DNA of 64,000 nucleotides from Dorea longicatena (GCF_025150085.1 NZ_CP102280.1:2553001-2617000); one strand, 5' to 3'. Shown: positions 31,116-40,288, counted from the first letter of the stretch. The notes: a model not told the origin generated them from the letters alone. Program-made: numbers and translations.

Positions 31116-31282
31116 TTTTCTCCGCCCTCTACACTTTCCAACAGATAGTATCTTTTACTCACCGCCGCAATCTTGCGAAGAAGCGTGATCGGTGTGATAA
31201 CATCTGCATAAATCTCTTTGCATACCGGAATTATGTGGTAGTCCGGTGCAAGTCTCATGATTTCTTCATATTCTGGATACAT
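31091..31282 (-). pseudogene. trpE: Remnant of trpE (first 60 or so codons of anthranilate synthase)
   Basis: From ATG 31282 (AAGGAGG 10 bases upstream) the protein reads MYPEYEEIMRLAPDYHIIPV, then ADVITPITLLRKI and YYLLESVEGGEKW, the conserved N-terminus of anthranilate synthase component I. After tryptophan 58 or so the frame leaves the family and stops at 31091. The bases beyond are the 3' end of trpA. The deletion therefore removed the rest of trpE and the genes that normally lie between it and trpA. Confidence 0.87.
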
Positions 31283-31360
31283 AGATATGATTCCTCCTTT
31301 AAGTTCTGATTGTCTTGCTGCCTGTGTATGGAAGTGTTGGAACGGATTGTATTTTTCCAC

Positions 31361-31397
31361 AAAAAAAGCTTCTGTCCTTCTAAAGGGACAAAAGCTT
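31361..31397 (-). terminator. Terminator-like hairpin in the leader of the deleted trp operon
   Basis: AAGCTTCTGTCC (31366-31377) pairs with GGACAAAAGCTT (31386-31397), followed on the minus strand by TTTTTTT. It lies between the rplA terminator and the trpE start, so it is likely the old trp attenuator. A T-box or leader peptide cannot be shown: only about 30 bases separate it from the rplA terminator. Confidence 0.75.
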
Positions 31398-31423
31398 AAT
31401 ATCATTCTAAAATATTCAGGTAT

Positions 31424-31463
31424 AAAAAAACTCTGTATACAGCATCACATCTGTATACAGAGT
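31424..31463 (-). terminator. Intrinsic terminator of the rpmG-secE-nusG-rplK-rplA unit
   Basis: Perfect 12-base stem ACTCTGTATACA (31430-31441) with TGTATACAGAGT (31452-31463), followed on the minus strand by seven T residues. It lies 26 bases after the rplA stop. Confidence 0.93.
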
Positions 31464-31488
31464 TCTTTATTCATTATTATCTTGCGGA

Positions 31489-32181
31489 TTAAACAAGCTT
31501 CATTGGGTTGATCTTTACACCAGGTCCCATTGTAGAAGTAAGAGTTACGCTCTTAAGGTACTGTCCCTTAACTGCTGCAGGTCTTACTTTGTTAATCGCA
31601 TCAATAAGCGTCTGGAAGTTGTCTGTAAGCTGTTCTTCAGTAAAGCTTGCTTTACCTACTGGCACATGGATAATGTTTGTCTTATCAAGTCTGTACTCGA
31701 TCTTACCAGCTTTGATTTCCTGGATAGCTTTTGTAACGTCCATTGTTACTGTACCAGCCTTCGGGTTTGGCATTAATCCCTTAGGTCCGAGTACACGTCC
31801 GAGACGTCCAACAACACCCATCATGTCTGGTGTAGCTACTACTACATCGAATTCAAACCAGTTTTCATTCTGGATCTTAGGAATGAGTTCTTCTCCTCCT
31901 ACGAAATCTGCTCCGGCTGCTTTAGCTTCTTCTGCTTTAGCGTCTTTTGCAAATACAAGGATACGAACCTTTTTGCCAGTTCCGTGTGGCAGAACTACTG
32001 CTCCACGAATCTGCTGGTCAGCGTGACGTCCGTCACATCCAGTTCTGATATGAGCTTCAATAGTCTCATCGAATTTTGCTGTTGCAGTCTTTTTAACTAA
32101 TGATACTGCGTCTGCTACATCGTAGAGTGTTCCTCTGTCGATTGTCTTCGCAGCTTCAACGTATTTCTTTCCTCTTTTCAT
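31489..32181 (-). CDS. rplA: 50S ribosomal protein L1
   Basis: The 230-residue L1 stalk protein, which helps release deacylated t[37 protein letters not shown] and the [20 protein letters not shown] segment with PNPKAGTVT are diagnostic. It follows rplK by 57 bases. In most bacteria rplJ comes next; here a terminator and the trp scar intervene. Confidence 0.98.
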   Translation of the reverse strand: MKRGKKYVEAAKTIDRGTLYDVADAVSLVKKTATAKFDETIEAHIRTGCDGRHADQQIRGAVVLPHGTGKKVRILVFAKDAKAEEAKAAGADFVGGEELIPKIQNENWFEFDVVVATPDMMGVVGRLGRVLGPKGLMPNPKAGTVTMDVTKAIQEIKAGKIEYRLDKTNIIHVPVGKASFTEEQLTDNFQTLIDAINKVRPAAVKGQYLKSVTLTSTMGPGVKINPMKLV

Positions 32182-32238
32182 TCTATAAACCTCCTAGTGG
32201 TATTGGCGGGATAACCCTCCCACATTAATCTTCATCAA

Positions 32239-32664
32239 TTATTCTGTTACAGTTACACCCATAGAGCGGCATGTACCTTCTACCATGCTCATAGCGCTCT
32301 CGATTGTAGCAGCGTTCAGGTCAGGCATCTTTGTCTTAGCGATTTCCTCTACCTGAGCTTTTGTGATTGTAGCAACCTTTGTTTTGTTAGGCACACCTGA
32401 ACCAGATTTGATGTTGCAGGCCTTTTTGATCAGAACTGCTGCCGGTGGTGTCTTTGTGATGAAGCTGAAACTTCTGTCATTGTAAACTGTGATAACTACA
32501 GGGATGATCATGTCTCCCTGATCTGCTGTCTTAGCGTTGAACTGTTTTGTAAATTCAACGATATTTACACCGTGCTGACCAAGAGCAGGTCCAACCGGTG
32601 GTGCCGGAGTAGCTTTGCCGGCTGGGATCTGTAATTTAATATAACCTTCTACTTTTTTTGCCAT
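32239..32664 (-). CDS. rplK: 50S ribosomal protein L11
   Basis: Protein of the GTPase-associated centre, 141 residues. [38 protein letters not shown] and the C-terminal [14 protein letters not shown] match L11. The ATG at 32664 follows AGGAGGTA by 6 bases; the 17-codon open extension upstream is intergenic. It follows nusG by 57 bases. Confidence 0.97.
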   Translation of the reverse strand: MAKKVEGYIKLQIPAGKATPAPPVGPALGQHGVNIVEFTKQFNAKTADQGDMIIPVVITVYNDRSFSFITKTPPAAVLIKKACNIKSGSGVPNKTKVATITKAQVEEIAKTKMPDLNAATIESAMSMVEGTCRSMGVTVTE

Positions 32665-32721
32665 TTCAATTACCTCCTTGTGGTGATGGCGGGGAACATA
32701 TAACGCCCCTCCCACTTACTG

Positions 32722-33237
32722 TTACATTTTCTTAACTTCTGCGAAACCAATTTCAACCGGGGTCTCGCGGCCGAAGAGCTCAACATTAATAGTAAGGCTC
32801 TGCTTCTGCATGTTGATAGACTGGATTACACCAACCGTATCCGCCCATGCTCCAGCGATTACCTGGACTGTGTCGCCCTCTTCGTAGTCCATGACTACTT
32901 CCTCTCTCTGGATTCCCAGAGGAGCCATCTCCGCATCTGTAAGCGGCACCGGCTTAGATCCAGGTCCGACAAATCCTGTCACACCTCTTGTATTACGAAC
33001 AACGTACCATGTATCATCGTTCATAATCATGTGTATCAACACATAGCCTGGAAACATCTTTTTCTGAGATACTTTCTGGACACCGTTCTTCATCTCAACA
33101 ACGTCTTCCAGCGGTACTCTTACTTCAAGGATCTGATCCTCAAGATGTCTGTTCTCGATTGTCTTATCAATGTTGGCTTTTACTTTGTTCTCGTACCCTG
33201 AATAGGTATGAACTACGTACCATTTTGCCTCTGACAT
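32722..33237 (-). CDS. nusG: Transcription termination/antitermination factor NusG
   Basis: A 171-residue RNA polymerase-associated factor. The NGN domain starts KWYVVHTYSGYENKVKANID and contains FPGYVLIHMIMNDDTWYVVR; the C-terminal KOW domain reads EGDTVQVIAGAWADTVGVI and ends EIGFAEVKKM. It follows secE in the classical secE-nusG-rplK order and has AGGTGAG before its ATG. Confidence 0.97.
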   Translation of the reverse strand: MSEAKWYVVHTYSGYENKVKANIDKTIENRHLEDQILEVRVPLEDVVEMKNGVQKVSQKKMFPGYVLIHMIMNDDTWYVVRNTRGVTGFVGPGSKPVPLTDAEMAPLGIQREEVVMDYEEGDTVQVIAGAWADTVGVIQSINMQKQSLTINVELFGRETPVEIGFAEVKKM

Positions 33238-33264
33238 AATCTCACCTTTCTTGTCCGTTTTGAG

Positions 33265-33459
33265 TTATTTAATTAATAAATCTACTCCGTACTGGGCGAA
33301 AAAATCTACAAGTGCGATAATCGCTCCCAGGACCACGGATACAGAAACAACCGCTGCCGTCTCTTTTGCAACTGTCATCTTGTCTGGCCACACGATCTTC
33401 TTGAATTCTCTGTCAAGACCCTTGAACCAGCTCTCCTTCTGAGTTTTCTTACTACTCAT
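33265..33459 (-). CDS. secE: Preprotein translocase subunit SecE
   Basis: Short single-spanning subunit of the SecYEG channel, 64 residues: a charged N-terminal helix (WFKGLDREFKKIVWPDK) followed by one membrane segment (VVSVSVVLGAIIALVDFFA). The W-P pair before the membrane segment is typical. Two ATG codons are possible; 33459 lies 9 bases after AAGGAG, while 33465 is only 3 bases away, so 33459 is chosen. Confidence 0.95.
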   Translation of the reverse strand: MSSKKTQKESWFKGLDREFKKIVWPDKMTVAKETAAVVSVSVVLGAIIALVDFFAQYGVDLLIK

Positions 33460-33484
33460 CGACATTCACTCCTTCTTGCGGCGA

Positions 33485-33634
33485 TTATTTTGTCTCTTTG
33501 TGCAATGTGTGTTTCTTACAGAATCTGCAGTACTTCTTGGTTTCCATACGTTCCGGATGAGATTTCTTATCCTTTGTCATGTTGTAGTTACGCTGCTTGC
33601 ATTCTGTACACTCCAATGTGATTCTTGTACGCAC
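33485..33634 (-). CDS. rpmG: 50S ribosomal protein L33
   Basis: A 49-residue protein from a GTG at 33634 to the TAA at 33485: [20 protein letters not shown], then [20 protein letters not shown]. The four cysteines (CTEC and CRFC) form the zinc site of the C+ type L33. GAGGTGG precedes the GTG. It heads the rpmG-secE-nusG-rplK-rplA unit, the usual Firmicutes arrangement, about 25 bases before secE. Confidence 0.94.
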   Translation of the reverse strand: MRTRITLECTECKQRNYNMTKDKKSHPERMETKKYCRFCKKHTLHKETK

Positions 33635-33707
33635 AACTTCCACCTCGCTTTATAATCTTAGTTAACGTGTTTCGTGGCAACTTGCGATGCTGCCCGATTT
33701 TAGGCAT

Positions 33708-33758
33708 AAAAAAAAAGCCTACTTCCATTCGCCCGAATATCGTATCATATCCAGGCTT
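33708..33758 (-). terminator. Probable terminator after the TcaA-like gene
   Basis: AAGCCT (33715-33720) pairs with AGGCTT (33753-33758) at the base of a longer imperfect stem; on the minus strand it is followed by nine T residues. It separates the TcaA-like gene from rpmG. Confidence 0.7.
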
Positions 33759-33835
33759 AAAAAGCAAGCCTTTTCCTATATTATTTTCGCGAAAATTTAT
33801 TTATTAAAACACTTTATCCGTAACTGCCAAACTAT

Positions 33836-35644
33836 TTATTGCGATTCCCTGTACCAGATACTTCCCGGATTCACTGTACGAAGCTGATAGTTTCCGTCTT
33901 TATAAACGAATTCGGCACTCATCTGCGAACTTCCATCCACCGTTCCGTTCATATTGCCAACTGTAACATCTTCTTTCTGATATGTTACTCTATAATCATA
34001 AGACAACGTTCCTCTCACAACTCCGGTCACACCACTGATCACATATTTTCCTTCATAATTATCAGTTGTTATCTGATCCGCTTTATAACCATCTTTTGAA
34101 CTTAACTGTTCTTTCAGATCATCATAGAATTCTTTATTCTCTTTTTCATATTTTGAATTCTTTTCAAATAACCCTGATATTTGTGAGAATGATTTTTCTT
34201 CTTTTGCCGCTTTGATATAACTGTTCAGAATTTCTTTCATTTTCTTATCCAGCTTCTTTTTCCCGCTTTGTGATACTTTCATTTTAGAGATTGTTGTACT
34301 TCCCTTATCGGATGCTTTGAATTCTGATTTATACGTCTTAAACCACGGAACGTCTATCCTTATCTTATGATCTCCTTCAAACAACGATATTTTATATTGA
34401 TCCAGGCCATCGGAATCATCTTTTATCTTATCGTTTTTTGTAAGCTTCGTTCCATCGATCCAGGCCGTCGATCCAGCCGGAATATAAAGGTTAAAATCAT
34501 TTGCGATCATCTTGTCCGAAGATACCTTCCAGTTTGCAAATAACAGCAGTCTTTGTCTCTTTTGCTTTTGCAGAACAACGGTTTCTTTGTTCTTACCTTG
34601 AGTTTTCGTCTTGTATTCGACCGTAAATGCCCTTTGTTTTCCTCCGGACTCTATCTTTATCTGGCGATTTTCCTTCGTCTCTTTTATCTGATAATCCTCT
34701 ACACCGATAACGGCATTCTTCTTCATATATGTTGCATATTCATCTTGTGTTGCATATCCATTCTTCGGAAGATCAGACAGATGTCCCGTCTTTTTCCAGT
34801 CTTCCTTTACATAAGCCTTACAGTAACGTTCCGCCACTGCTTCCGGACGTCCATAGTAACTTTCAAAAATGCAAAATGCCGCAAATACAGCGGCTCCTGC
34901 CACAATTCTTTTCACAGCCTTCTTCTGCTTCGCTGTCAGATCTGACCAGGAATGCTTCTCTTTGATAAACTTCGGTATACGGCTTGGATCCTTCCCTTCA
35001 CGCTCACGTTTTATCTTTTTTTCTTTGCGTTTTCTTTCCCATGACTGAAGGATCTCTTCATATGCATCTTCTTCCGGAACATCTTCATATTCTCTTTTCT
35101 TTTTTATAAAATCTCCGATATCACCGGTAAACATCCGTGTCGGCTCATCCGCCTCTTCCTCTGTCTTCTCTCCGATCATAAGCGTCGGCTCACTGACACC
35201 TTCAGTTTCATCCAAATGACTCTGTTCTTTACCGGATCCTTCTTTTAACTTGATCTTCCGGTGAAGTTCCTGCTCCAGTTCCTGTCTTGTAACTTCTTCT
35301 ATCATCCGGTCCAGGTTCTCAGGAATTGTAAGCTGTTTTTTCATCTGTTCCTGCTCTGTGTCTGTATCCTCATCTTCTTTTCTTTCTTCTTTTTTTTCTT
35401 CTTGCAGGAATACCTCTTTTTCTTCTTTCTCATCAGGATTAAGTAACTTCTTCGCTTCATCAATTACTTTTTCTGATTCTTCTTCGATCTCCTGATCGGA
35501 AAATTCTGTCTTCGGGGCTTCTTCAAGCTCATCCAGGTCACTGTATAATGTTTCCTCTTTTGATTCGGGAAGCCGCATTCCGCAATAATTACAGAATCTG
35601 GCATCGTCTGGATTGTTAGTCTTGCAATTCGGGCATTGACGCAT
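33836..35644 (-). CDS. TcaA-like zinc-ribbon membrane protein
   Basis: A 602-residue protein starting with a zinc ribbon (CPNCKTNNPDDARFCNYCG), then about 240 highly charged, acidic residues likely disordered inside the cell, one membrane segment (IVAGAAVFAAFCIF), and an outside region. The outer part resembles TcaA: a linker, a PEGA-like beta domain (IPAGSTAWIDGTKL; DHKIRIDVPWF) and an NTF2-like domain ending in LRTVNPGSIWYRE. TcaA-type proteins are implicated in envelope stress and glycopeptide response in staphylococci; the role here is inferred. Start chosen at 35644 with AAGGAGGAG upstream. Confidence 0.75.
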   Translation of the reverse strand: MRQCPNCKTNNPDDARFCNYCGMRLPESKEETLYSDLDELEEAPKTEFSDQEIEEESEKVIDEAKKLLNPDEKEEKEVFLQEEKKEERKEDEDTDTEQEQMKKQLTIPENLDRMIEEVTRQELEQELHRKIKLKEGSGKEQSHLDETEGVSEPTLMIGEKTEEEADEPTRMFTGDIGDFIKKKREYEDVPEEDAYEEILQSWERKRKEKKIKREREGKDPSRIPKFIKEKHSWSDLTAKQKKAVKRIVAGAAVFAAFCIFESYYGRPEAVAERYCKAYVKEDWKKTGHLSDLPKNGYATQDEYATYMKKNAVIGVEDYQIKETKENRQIKIESGGKQRAFTVEYKTKTQGKNKETVVLQKQKRQRLLLFANWKVSSDKMIANDFNLYIPAGSTAWIDGTKLTKNDKIKDDSDGLDQYKISLFEGDHKIRIDVPWFKTYKSEFKASDKGSTTISKMKVSQSGKKKLDKKMKEILNSYIKAAKEEKSFSQISGLFEKNSKYEKENKEFYDDLKEQLSSKDGYKADQITTDNYEGKYVISGVTGVVRGTLSYDYRVTYQKEDVTVGNMNGTVDGSSQMSAEFVYKDGNYQLRTVNPGSIWYRESQ

Positions 35645-35678
35645 AGAGCTCCTCCTTTTCAAATCACATTTTACATTA

Positions 35679-36587
35679 TCATAACATTTTCTTTCTCTTA
35701 AATATAATAATACAGGTAATCATAACCACAACGCTTAAGATGATCACTCCCGGATATCCGTGCTTTAGTTCCGGCATATTATGGAAATTCATTCCATACC
35801 AGCTGGTGATGAGTGTAAGCGGGAAGAAAATCGTTGATATTACGGTCAGAAACTGCATGTTGTTATTCTGCTGGGCATCTACCTGCGCCTTATAAGCATC
35901 CCTTACCTGCTGGGCATATTCCAGAAGCTGCGATGCTTTACTCATCAGTCTGTCTGCACGGTCCGAGATAACACCGAAATATTTCACCTGTTTCTTGGCA
36001 AAGAAACCATTTTCATTCTCTTCGAGCTGTTTTCCCATGTCCATGATCTCATCATAATAACTGCGGAGTGTCAAAAGTTCACGTCGGATCGGCATGATCG
36101 CATTCTGGAATCCCTGGATCTTTCCGTCCATGACACCTTCTTCCAGATCCATGATCCGTTTCTCATAATGTCCCAGAAGTTCCAGATCCCGGCTTATGAA
36201 TTCCAGCATAAAATTATAGATGAATTTTTCTTTCGATTCTCCCTGTCTCGTCTTCTTCCTCTTAATTCTGCGGATCAGACGGTAAGAAAATTCATCATCG
36301 TCCACAATCACGATACGATGACGGTTGATAAAAAATAAGATCTTGTATCGTTCTCCCAGAATATCCAGAAGCTTTGGAATACAAAGAGAACCCGCAAGAC
36401 ATTCCTGCTGAGTCTCCATCTTACAAAATCCTACATCTTTCAGATTGATCTCTCCTTCATACTGCATGCCGGCCTGTTCCAGGCAGTCTCTGGCAGTCTG
36501 CGATGTCGCCAGAAATACCGATGGTCTGTCCTTCTCCATGATTTCTTCCTGATATTCCTGCAGCGTTTCTCCTAATACGTATCTCAT
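35679..36587 (-). CDS. corA: CorA family magnesium/divalent cation transporter
   Basis: A 302-residue channel-type transporter. A large cytoplasmic domain with long charged helices is followed by two C-terminal membrane segments; the first ends with the diagnostic SWYGMNFHNMPE, and the second runs through VIILSVVVMITCIIIF before a short basic tail. Magnesium is the usual substrate, cobalt or nickel are possible. It lies 34 bases before the TcaA-like gene on the same strand and may share its transcript. The ribosome binding site is weak. Confidence 0.9.
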   Translation of the reverse strand: MRYVLGETLQEYQEEIMEKDRPSVFLATSQTARDCLEQAGMQYEGEINLKDVGFCKMETQQECLAGSLCIPKLLDILGERYKILFFINRHRIVIVDDDEFSYRLIRRIKRKKTRQGESKEKFIYNFMLEFISRDLELLGHYEKRIMDLEEGVMDGKIQGFQNAIMPIRRELLTLRSYYDEIMDMGKQLEENENGFFAKKQVKYFGVISDRADRLMSKASQLLEYAQQVRDAYKAQVDAQQNNNMQFLTVISTIFFPLTLITSWYGMNFHNMPELKHGYPGVIILSVVVMITCIIIFKRKKML

Positions 36588-36717
36588 GCCTTCACCATCC
36601 TCGTTTGTTCATCCTGTTTTACTTCTTGCATTATAACACTAACTTGGAATTCTAGCACATATTCTCCTGCTGTTTTTCAAAATCCCGTAAATCTTATGTA
36701 AAATCTTGTCACAACAC

Positions 36718-36729
36718 ATGCATGGCAAT
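36718..36729 (-). repeat. Post-terminator repeat, fragment C
   Basis: Only the 12-base core ATGCATGGCAAT of the repeat family is present, again directly beside the T-tract of a terminator (fhs). The CTGCCACCGGCAG part is absent, so this is a decayed copy or chance. Confidence 0.4.
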
Positions 36730-36731
36730 AG

Positions 36732-36770
36732 AAAAATCCGGCAAGCCTCACAAAAAGCCGCCGGATTTTT
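36732..36770 (-). terminator. Intrinsic terminator after fhs
   Basis: AAAAATCCGGC (36732-36742) pairs perfectly with GCCGGATTTTT (36760-36770). The stem gives a T-tract in either direction; it lies 20 bases after the fhs stop. Confidence 0.9.
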
Positions 36771-36790
36771 ACTTTTAACTACATTTACAA

Positions 36791-38473
36791 TTAGAATAAT
36801 CCTGTAATTCTTCCTTCATCATCTACATCGATTCTCTCAGCTGCCGGAACTTTCGGAAGTCCAGGCATAGTCATGATATCTCCTGTCAGAGCTACGATAA
36901 ATCCGGCACCTGCGGAGACTTTCAGGTTACGTACTGTAATGTCAAAGTCTGTCGGTGCTCCCAGTTTCTTCGGATCGTCTGTCAGACTGTACTGTGTCTT
37001 CGCCATACAGATCGGTGCATTGCCAAATCCAAGATCTGTCAGTTGTTTTGCCTGCTTCTGGGCTGCTGCGGTAAGAACCACTTTATTTCCACCATAGATT
37101 TTCTGTACGATCTGGTTCAGTTTATCTTCGATCGTTCCTTCCAGTTCATAAGCATAGTGGAAATCACTCGGCTCATCACACAGACGTACCACTTCTTCTG
37201 CAAGCTTCAGGCCGCCTTCGCCGCCTTTTGCCCATACTTCGGACAGCGCAACATTGACTCCGACTTCTTTACATTTTTCTTCTACCAGATCCAGTTCTGC
37301 TTTGGTATCTGTCGGGAATGCATTGATCGCAACCACACATGGAAGACCGTATACATTCTTAATATTGCTGACATGCTTCATCAAGTTTGGAATACCTTTT
37401 TCCAGTGCTTCCAGATTCTCTTCATTCAGATCCGGTTTTGCAACGCCTCCATTATACTTCAGCGCTCTTACCGTTGCTACAATGACTACTGCATCCGGTT
37501 TGATGCCAGCCATACGGCACTTGATATCCAGGAATTTCTCAGCTCCTAAGTCCTCTCCGAATCCGGCCTCTGTAATCGCATAGTCTGCAAGCTTCATTGC
37601 CATTCTTGTTGCTGTCAGTGAGTTGCATCCATGTGCGATATTGGCAAATGGTCCACCGTGTACGATTGCAGGTGCATGCTCCAGTGTCTGAACAAGGTTC
37701 GGTTTCAGAGCATCCTTTAACAGCGCACACATCGCTCCCTCTGCATGCAGATCATGTGCGGTAACCGGTTTCTGCTCTGCGATCTTGCCATAAGTGTAAC
37801 CTACGATGATCTTTCCAAGTCTTTCTTTCAGATCTGCGATATCCTTTGACAGACACAGGATCGCCATGATCTCAGAAGCGACAGTGATATCATATCCGTC
37901 TTCTCTCGGCACACCATTGACTCTTCCGCCAAGTCCGTCTGTGACGAAACGGAGCTGACGGTCATTCATATCGACACATCTCTTCCATACGATCTTTCTC
38001 GGATCAATATTCAAATCATTTCCCTGATAAATGTGATTGTCGATCATGGCTGCCAGTAAGTTATTCGCAGCTCCAATCGCATGAAAATCTCCTGTGAAAT
38101 GAAGGTTGATATCTTCCATCGGTACAACCTGTGCATATCCGCCGCCAGCTGCTCCACCCTTCATACCGAATACCGGTCCGAGAGATGGCTCACGCAGTGC
38201 TACCACAGGTTTCTTACCCATTTTCTGAAGTGCATCTGCAAGACCTACGGTTGTTGTTGTCTTTCCTTCTCCGGCAGGTGTCGGATTGATTGCCGTCACA
38301 AGAATCAGTTTTCCGTCTTTTTTATCGGATTTCTTTAAGAAATTATAATCAATCTTTGCTTTATATTTTCCATACTGTTCCAGATATTCTTCTGGAATTC
38401 CTGCTCTTTCTGCTACCTCTGTGATAGGCTCCATAGTACATTCCTGTGCGATCTCAATATCTGTTTTCATCAT
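36791..38473 (-). CDS. fhs: Formate-tetrahydrofolate ligase
   Basis: ATP-dependent ligase that makes 10-formyl-tetrahydrofolate from formate, for purine synthesis, fMet-tRNA and one-carbon flow. The 560-residue protein has the P-loop [23 protein letters not shown] and the [18 protein letters not shown] segment, and ends in [18 protein letters not shown]; length is normal. ATG 38473 follows AGGAGG by 6 bases. It is controlled by the ZTP riboswitch at 38597-38672 and ended by a terminator, so it is monocistronic. Confidence 0.98.
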   Translation of the reverse strand: MMKTDIEIAQECTMEPITEVAERAGIPEEYLEQYGKYKAKIDYNFLKKSDKKDGKLILVTAINPTPAGEGKTTTTVGLADALQKMGKKPVVALREPSLGPVFGMKGGAAGGGYAQVVPMEDINLHFTGDFHAIGAANNLLAAMIDNHIYQGNDLNIDPRKIVWKRCVDMNDRQLRFVTDGLGGRVNGVPREDGYDITVASEIMAILCLSKDIADLKERLGKIIVGYTYGKIAEQKPVTAHDLHAEGAMCALLKDALKPNLVQTLEHAPAIVHGGPFANIAHGCNSLTATRMAMKLADYAITEAGFGEDLGAEKFLDIKCRMAGIKPDAVVIVATVRALKYNGGVAKPDLNEENLEALEKGIPNLMKHVSNIKNVYGLPCVVAINAFPTDTKAELDLVEEKCKEVGVNVALSEVWAKGGEGGLKLAEEVVRLCDEPSDFHYAYELEGTIEDKLNQIVQKIYGGNKVVLTAAAQKQAKQLTDLGFGNAPICMAKTQYSLTDDPKKLGAPTDFDITVRNLKVSAGAGFIVALTGDIMTMPGLPKVPAAERIDVDDEGRITGLF

Positions 38474-38559
38474 TCATTTCCTCCTGATCGTATGTTGTCT
38501 TTCTGCATTTCCAGTCCTTTTGATACACTGCTTCCAACTCTTCCGATACCGGGCGGTGT

Positions 38560-38602
38560 AAAAAAAGGACAACACTCATCCTCTTCGGGATAAATGCTGC
38601 CC
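38560..38602 (-). terminator. Terminator of the ZTP riboswitch expression platform
   Basis: A 15-base-pair stem with G-U pairs, GGACAACACTCATCC (38567-38581) and GGATAAATGCTGCCC (38588-38602), a 6-base loop and seven T residues on the minus strand. Its 5' arm uses the conserved GGGCA of the aptamer, so ligand binding should block the terminator. Confidence 0.88.
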
Positions 38603-38672
38603 AGACGGTCGGCTCTTACCAAGTATCTGATTCCCCTGTGGTACTCCACATTATCCGTCAGTCATCAGATCT
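38597..38672 (-). ncRNA. ZTP (pfl) riboswitch upstream of fhs
   Basis: The minus strand carries the ZTP aptamer core in order: TGACTGACGG, GTGGAGTACCACAGGGGAAT, a variable arm, then GCCGACCGTCTGGGCA. The ACGG/CCGT pairing and the CTGGGCA end are characteristic of the pfl RNA, known to sense ZMP/ZTP, signals of low 10-formyl-tetrahydrofolate, and known to sit upstream of fhs. It is 125 bases before the start codon and is followed by a terminator, giving transcriptional ON control. Confidence 0.9.
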
Positions 38673-38686
38673 TCTCTTTGACTCTT

Positions 38687-38715
38687 ACTATATTATAAGG
38701 ACGCAAAATTGTCAA
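38687..38715 (-). promoter_or_regulatory. Predicted promoter of the ZTP riboswitch-fhs transcript
   Basis: On the minus strand TTGACA (38715-38710) and TATAGT (38692-38687) are exactly 17 bases apart, and the aptamer begins about 15 bases after the -10 box. Confidence 0.82.
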
Positions 38716-38751
38716 TCCGGAAAATTCATCCGGATCATCGTAACACAGCCA

Positions 38752-40011
38752 TTATTTTTTCTCTTTTTTAATAACCGTAGATTCTTTCCCCATATGATAT
38801 TCTCTTCCCAGCGCCCGCATAATGCTTCTTGAAATCACATCCACAATGATGAATCCAAACGCAATCCCAAGGCATGTTTCCAACAGTACAAGTGCATGCT
38901 CTGCTGCCAGTGAAAAGTTCCTGCTGACTACGCCATACATCAGATAATACAATCTCGCTCCCGGCATCAACGGAAAGACGGATGCTGTCAGGAAGACGGT
39001 GGACGGCGCATGATTGACTCTCGACATGACAAATGCATAGCCCGCCACAAAGCAGGATGCAACTACTACCGCAAAGAAATTATCCGGATACCACGCATAC
39101 ACCAGTAAATAGATTCCCCATGTCAGGAAAGCTCCGACACTGGAATACAGGATCTTCTTTCCCCGTATCTTGAACCAGCTTGCATAACCGGTACATCCTA
39201 TCGTACAAGAGATCAGCTGGATCACTGTATTATTATTCACATCGAATCCTTCCGCCGATATATTTCCCATCAGCATCATTGCAAGGGCAATACCGAATGC
39301 GATACCAAATGCACCGAGCATCGAATTCATCACTTCCAGTGAACCCGAGATAAAGTTCCTCTGCATCACATCCCGCATTCCGTTGATCGCACCAAGTGCA
39401 CTGACTAACAGCATGACAATTCCGATCATGATACGGTCCGGATGATGTCCCAGCCCGCTCCGGACAGCTGTTACGATCACAACCTCTGATAAGAATGCCA
39501 GGATCAGATTATAGATCATCGGGTTACCTTCCCGCCTGCTAAGCCATCTGCCTACCAGAACGATCATCAGACAGACGATTAATGCAACAACTGCATCCTG
39601 CAGATCACATCCGAAGAATACAGCAAACGCCGTTCCCCCTGTAATCTGTGCAAGTCCTGTGATCAGTTCACTCTGAGCCGGCCGCGCCATTACTTTCTTA
39701 AAGCGCCGGACCAGTTCTTTTTCATCCGGATTATGTGAACAGACATACCGCGACATGGCATTCAGATAATTCAATTTATCATAATCTGCCCCTGTAGACT
39801 CTATATGCCGGATCTGTGTAATGATCTCACCTTCCGGTGTCTCCACCGTCACCTGGATATTGCTCGGAATCACATATACATCATATGTCATAAAACCATA
39901 ACTCTTATACATACGATACAGACTGTCTTCCACGCGGAAGATTTCTGCCCCGCACTGTAACATTGCTTCTCCTATATTCAAGATTCCCTGTACTAATTTT
40001 TCATAATTCAT
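38752..40011 (-). CDS. Threonine/serine exporter family protein (ThrE type), copy 1
   Basis: A 419-residue membrane protein combining the ThrE N-terminal domain (cytoplasmic MLQCGAEIFRVEDSLYRM, VIPSNIQVTVETPEGEI, IRHIESTGADYDKLNYLN) with about ten membrane segments, including the second ThrE-like half (APSTVFLTASVFPLMPGARLYYLMYG). ThrE of Corynebacterium exports threonine and serine; the substrate here is inferred. It is a tandem paralog of the gene at 40371, with 359 bases between them. Confidence 0.85.
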   Translation of the reverse strand: MNYEKLVQGILNIGEAMLQCGAEIFRVEDSLYRMYKSYGFMTYDVYVIPSNIQVTVETPEGEIITQIRHIESTGADYDKLNYLNAMSRYVCSHNPDEKELVRRFKKVMARPAQSELITGLAQITGGTAFAVFFGCDLQDAVVALIVCLMIVLVGRWLSRREGNPMIYNLILAFLSEVVIVTAVRSGLGHHPDRIMIGIVMLLVSALGAINGMRDVMQRNFISGSLEVMNSMLGAFGIAFGIALAMMLMGNISAEGFDVNNNTVIQLISCTIGCTGYASWFKIRGKKILYSSVGAFLTWGIYLLVYAWYPDNFFAVVVASCFVAGYAFVMSRVNHAPSTVFLTASVFPLMPGARLYYLMYGVVSRNFSLAAEHALVLLETCLGIAFGFIIVDVISRSIMRALGREYHMGKESTVIKKEKK

Positions 40012-40237
40012 AGACAGCTGTCCTTTTATAATTTCATGTTTTACACGTTTGTTTCCATTTATATTTCCCTATTTTTCTTTATTTTCAATATATGTAGTAC
40101 GTTCTGTATAAGCTCAGTTTAACACACACTTTTTCATTTTAATATAGCAGGGGAACACAGATTCCTGAAAATTATTTGTGTCTGTGATACATCTGTACCG
40201 GCGTATTTTCCTGCATCTTTTCCCGTAGCTTTTCATA

Positions 40238-40288
40238 TCTGCAGTTCCTGCCACTGGCAGTTTCTCTTGCATACTATGGTTTAAAAAA
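40238..40288 (-). repeat. Post-terminator repeat, copy D
   Basis: A diverged copy of the element at 21681: TCTGCAG, CCTGCCACTGGCAG and GCATACTATGG replace the matching parts, and the compensating C-to-T change keeps the CTGCC/GGCAG hairpin. It again abuts the T-tract of a terminator on the minus strand. The remaining part of the 40012-40237 gap shows nothing else. Confidence 0.6.

Noticed and set aside
31283..31423. T-box riboswitch controlling the former trp operon
   Set aside because: A terminator hairpin is present but no AGGGTGGNACCGCG T-box sequence or specifier loop fits in the short leader.
33635..33707. tRNA-Trp gene, often found near secE
   Set aside because: No tRNA fold or conserved TPsiC sequence is present in the gap.
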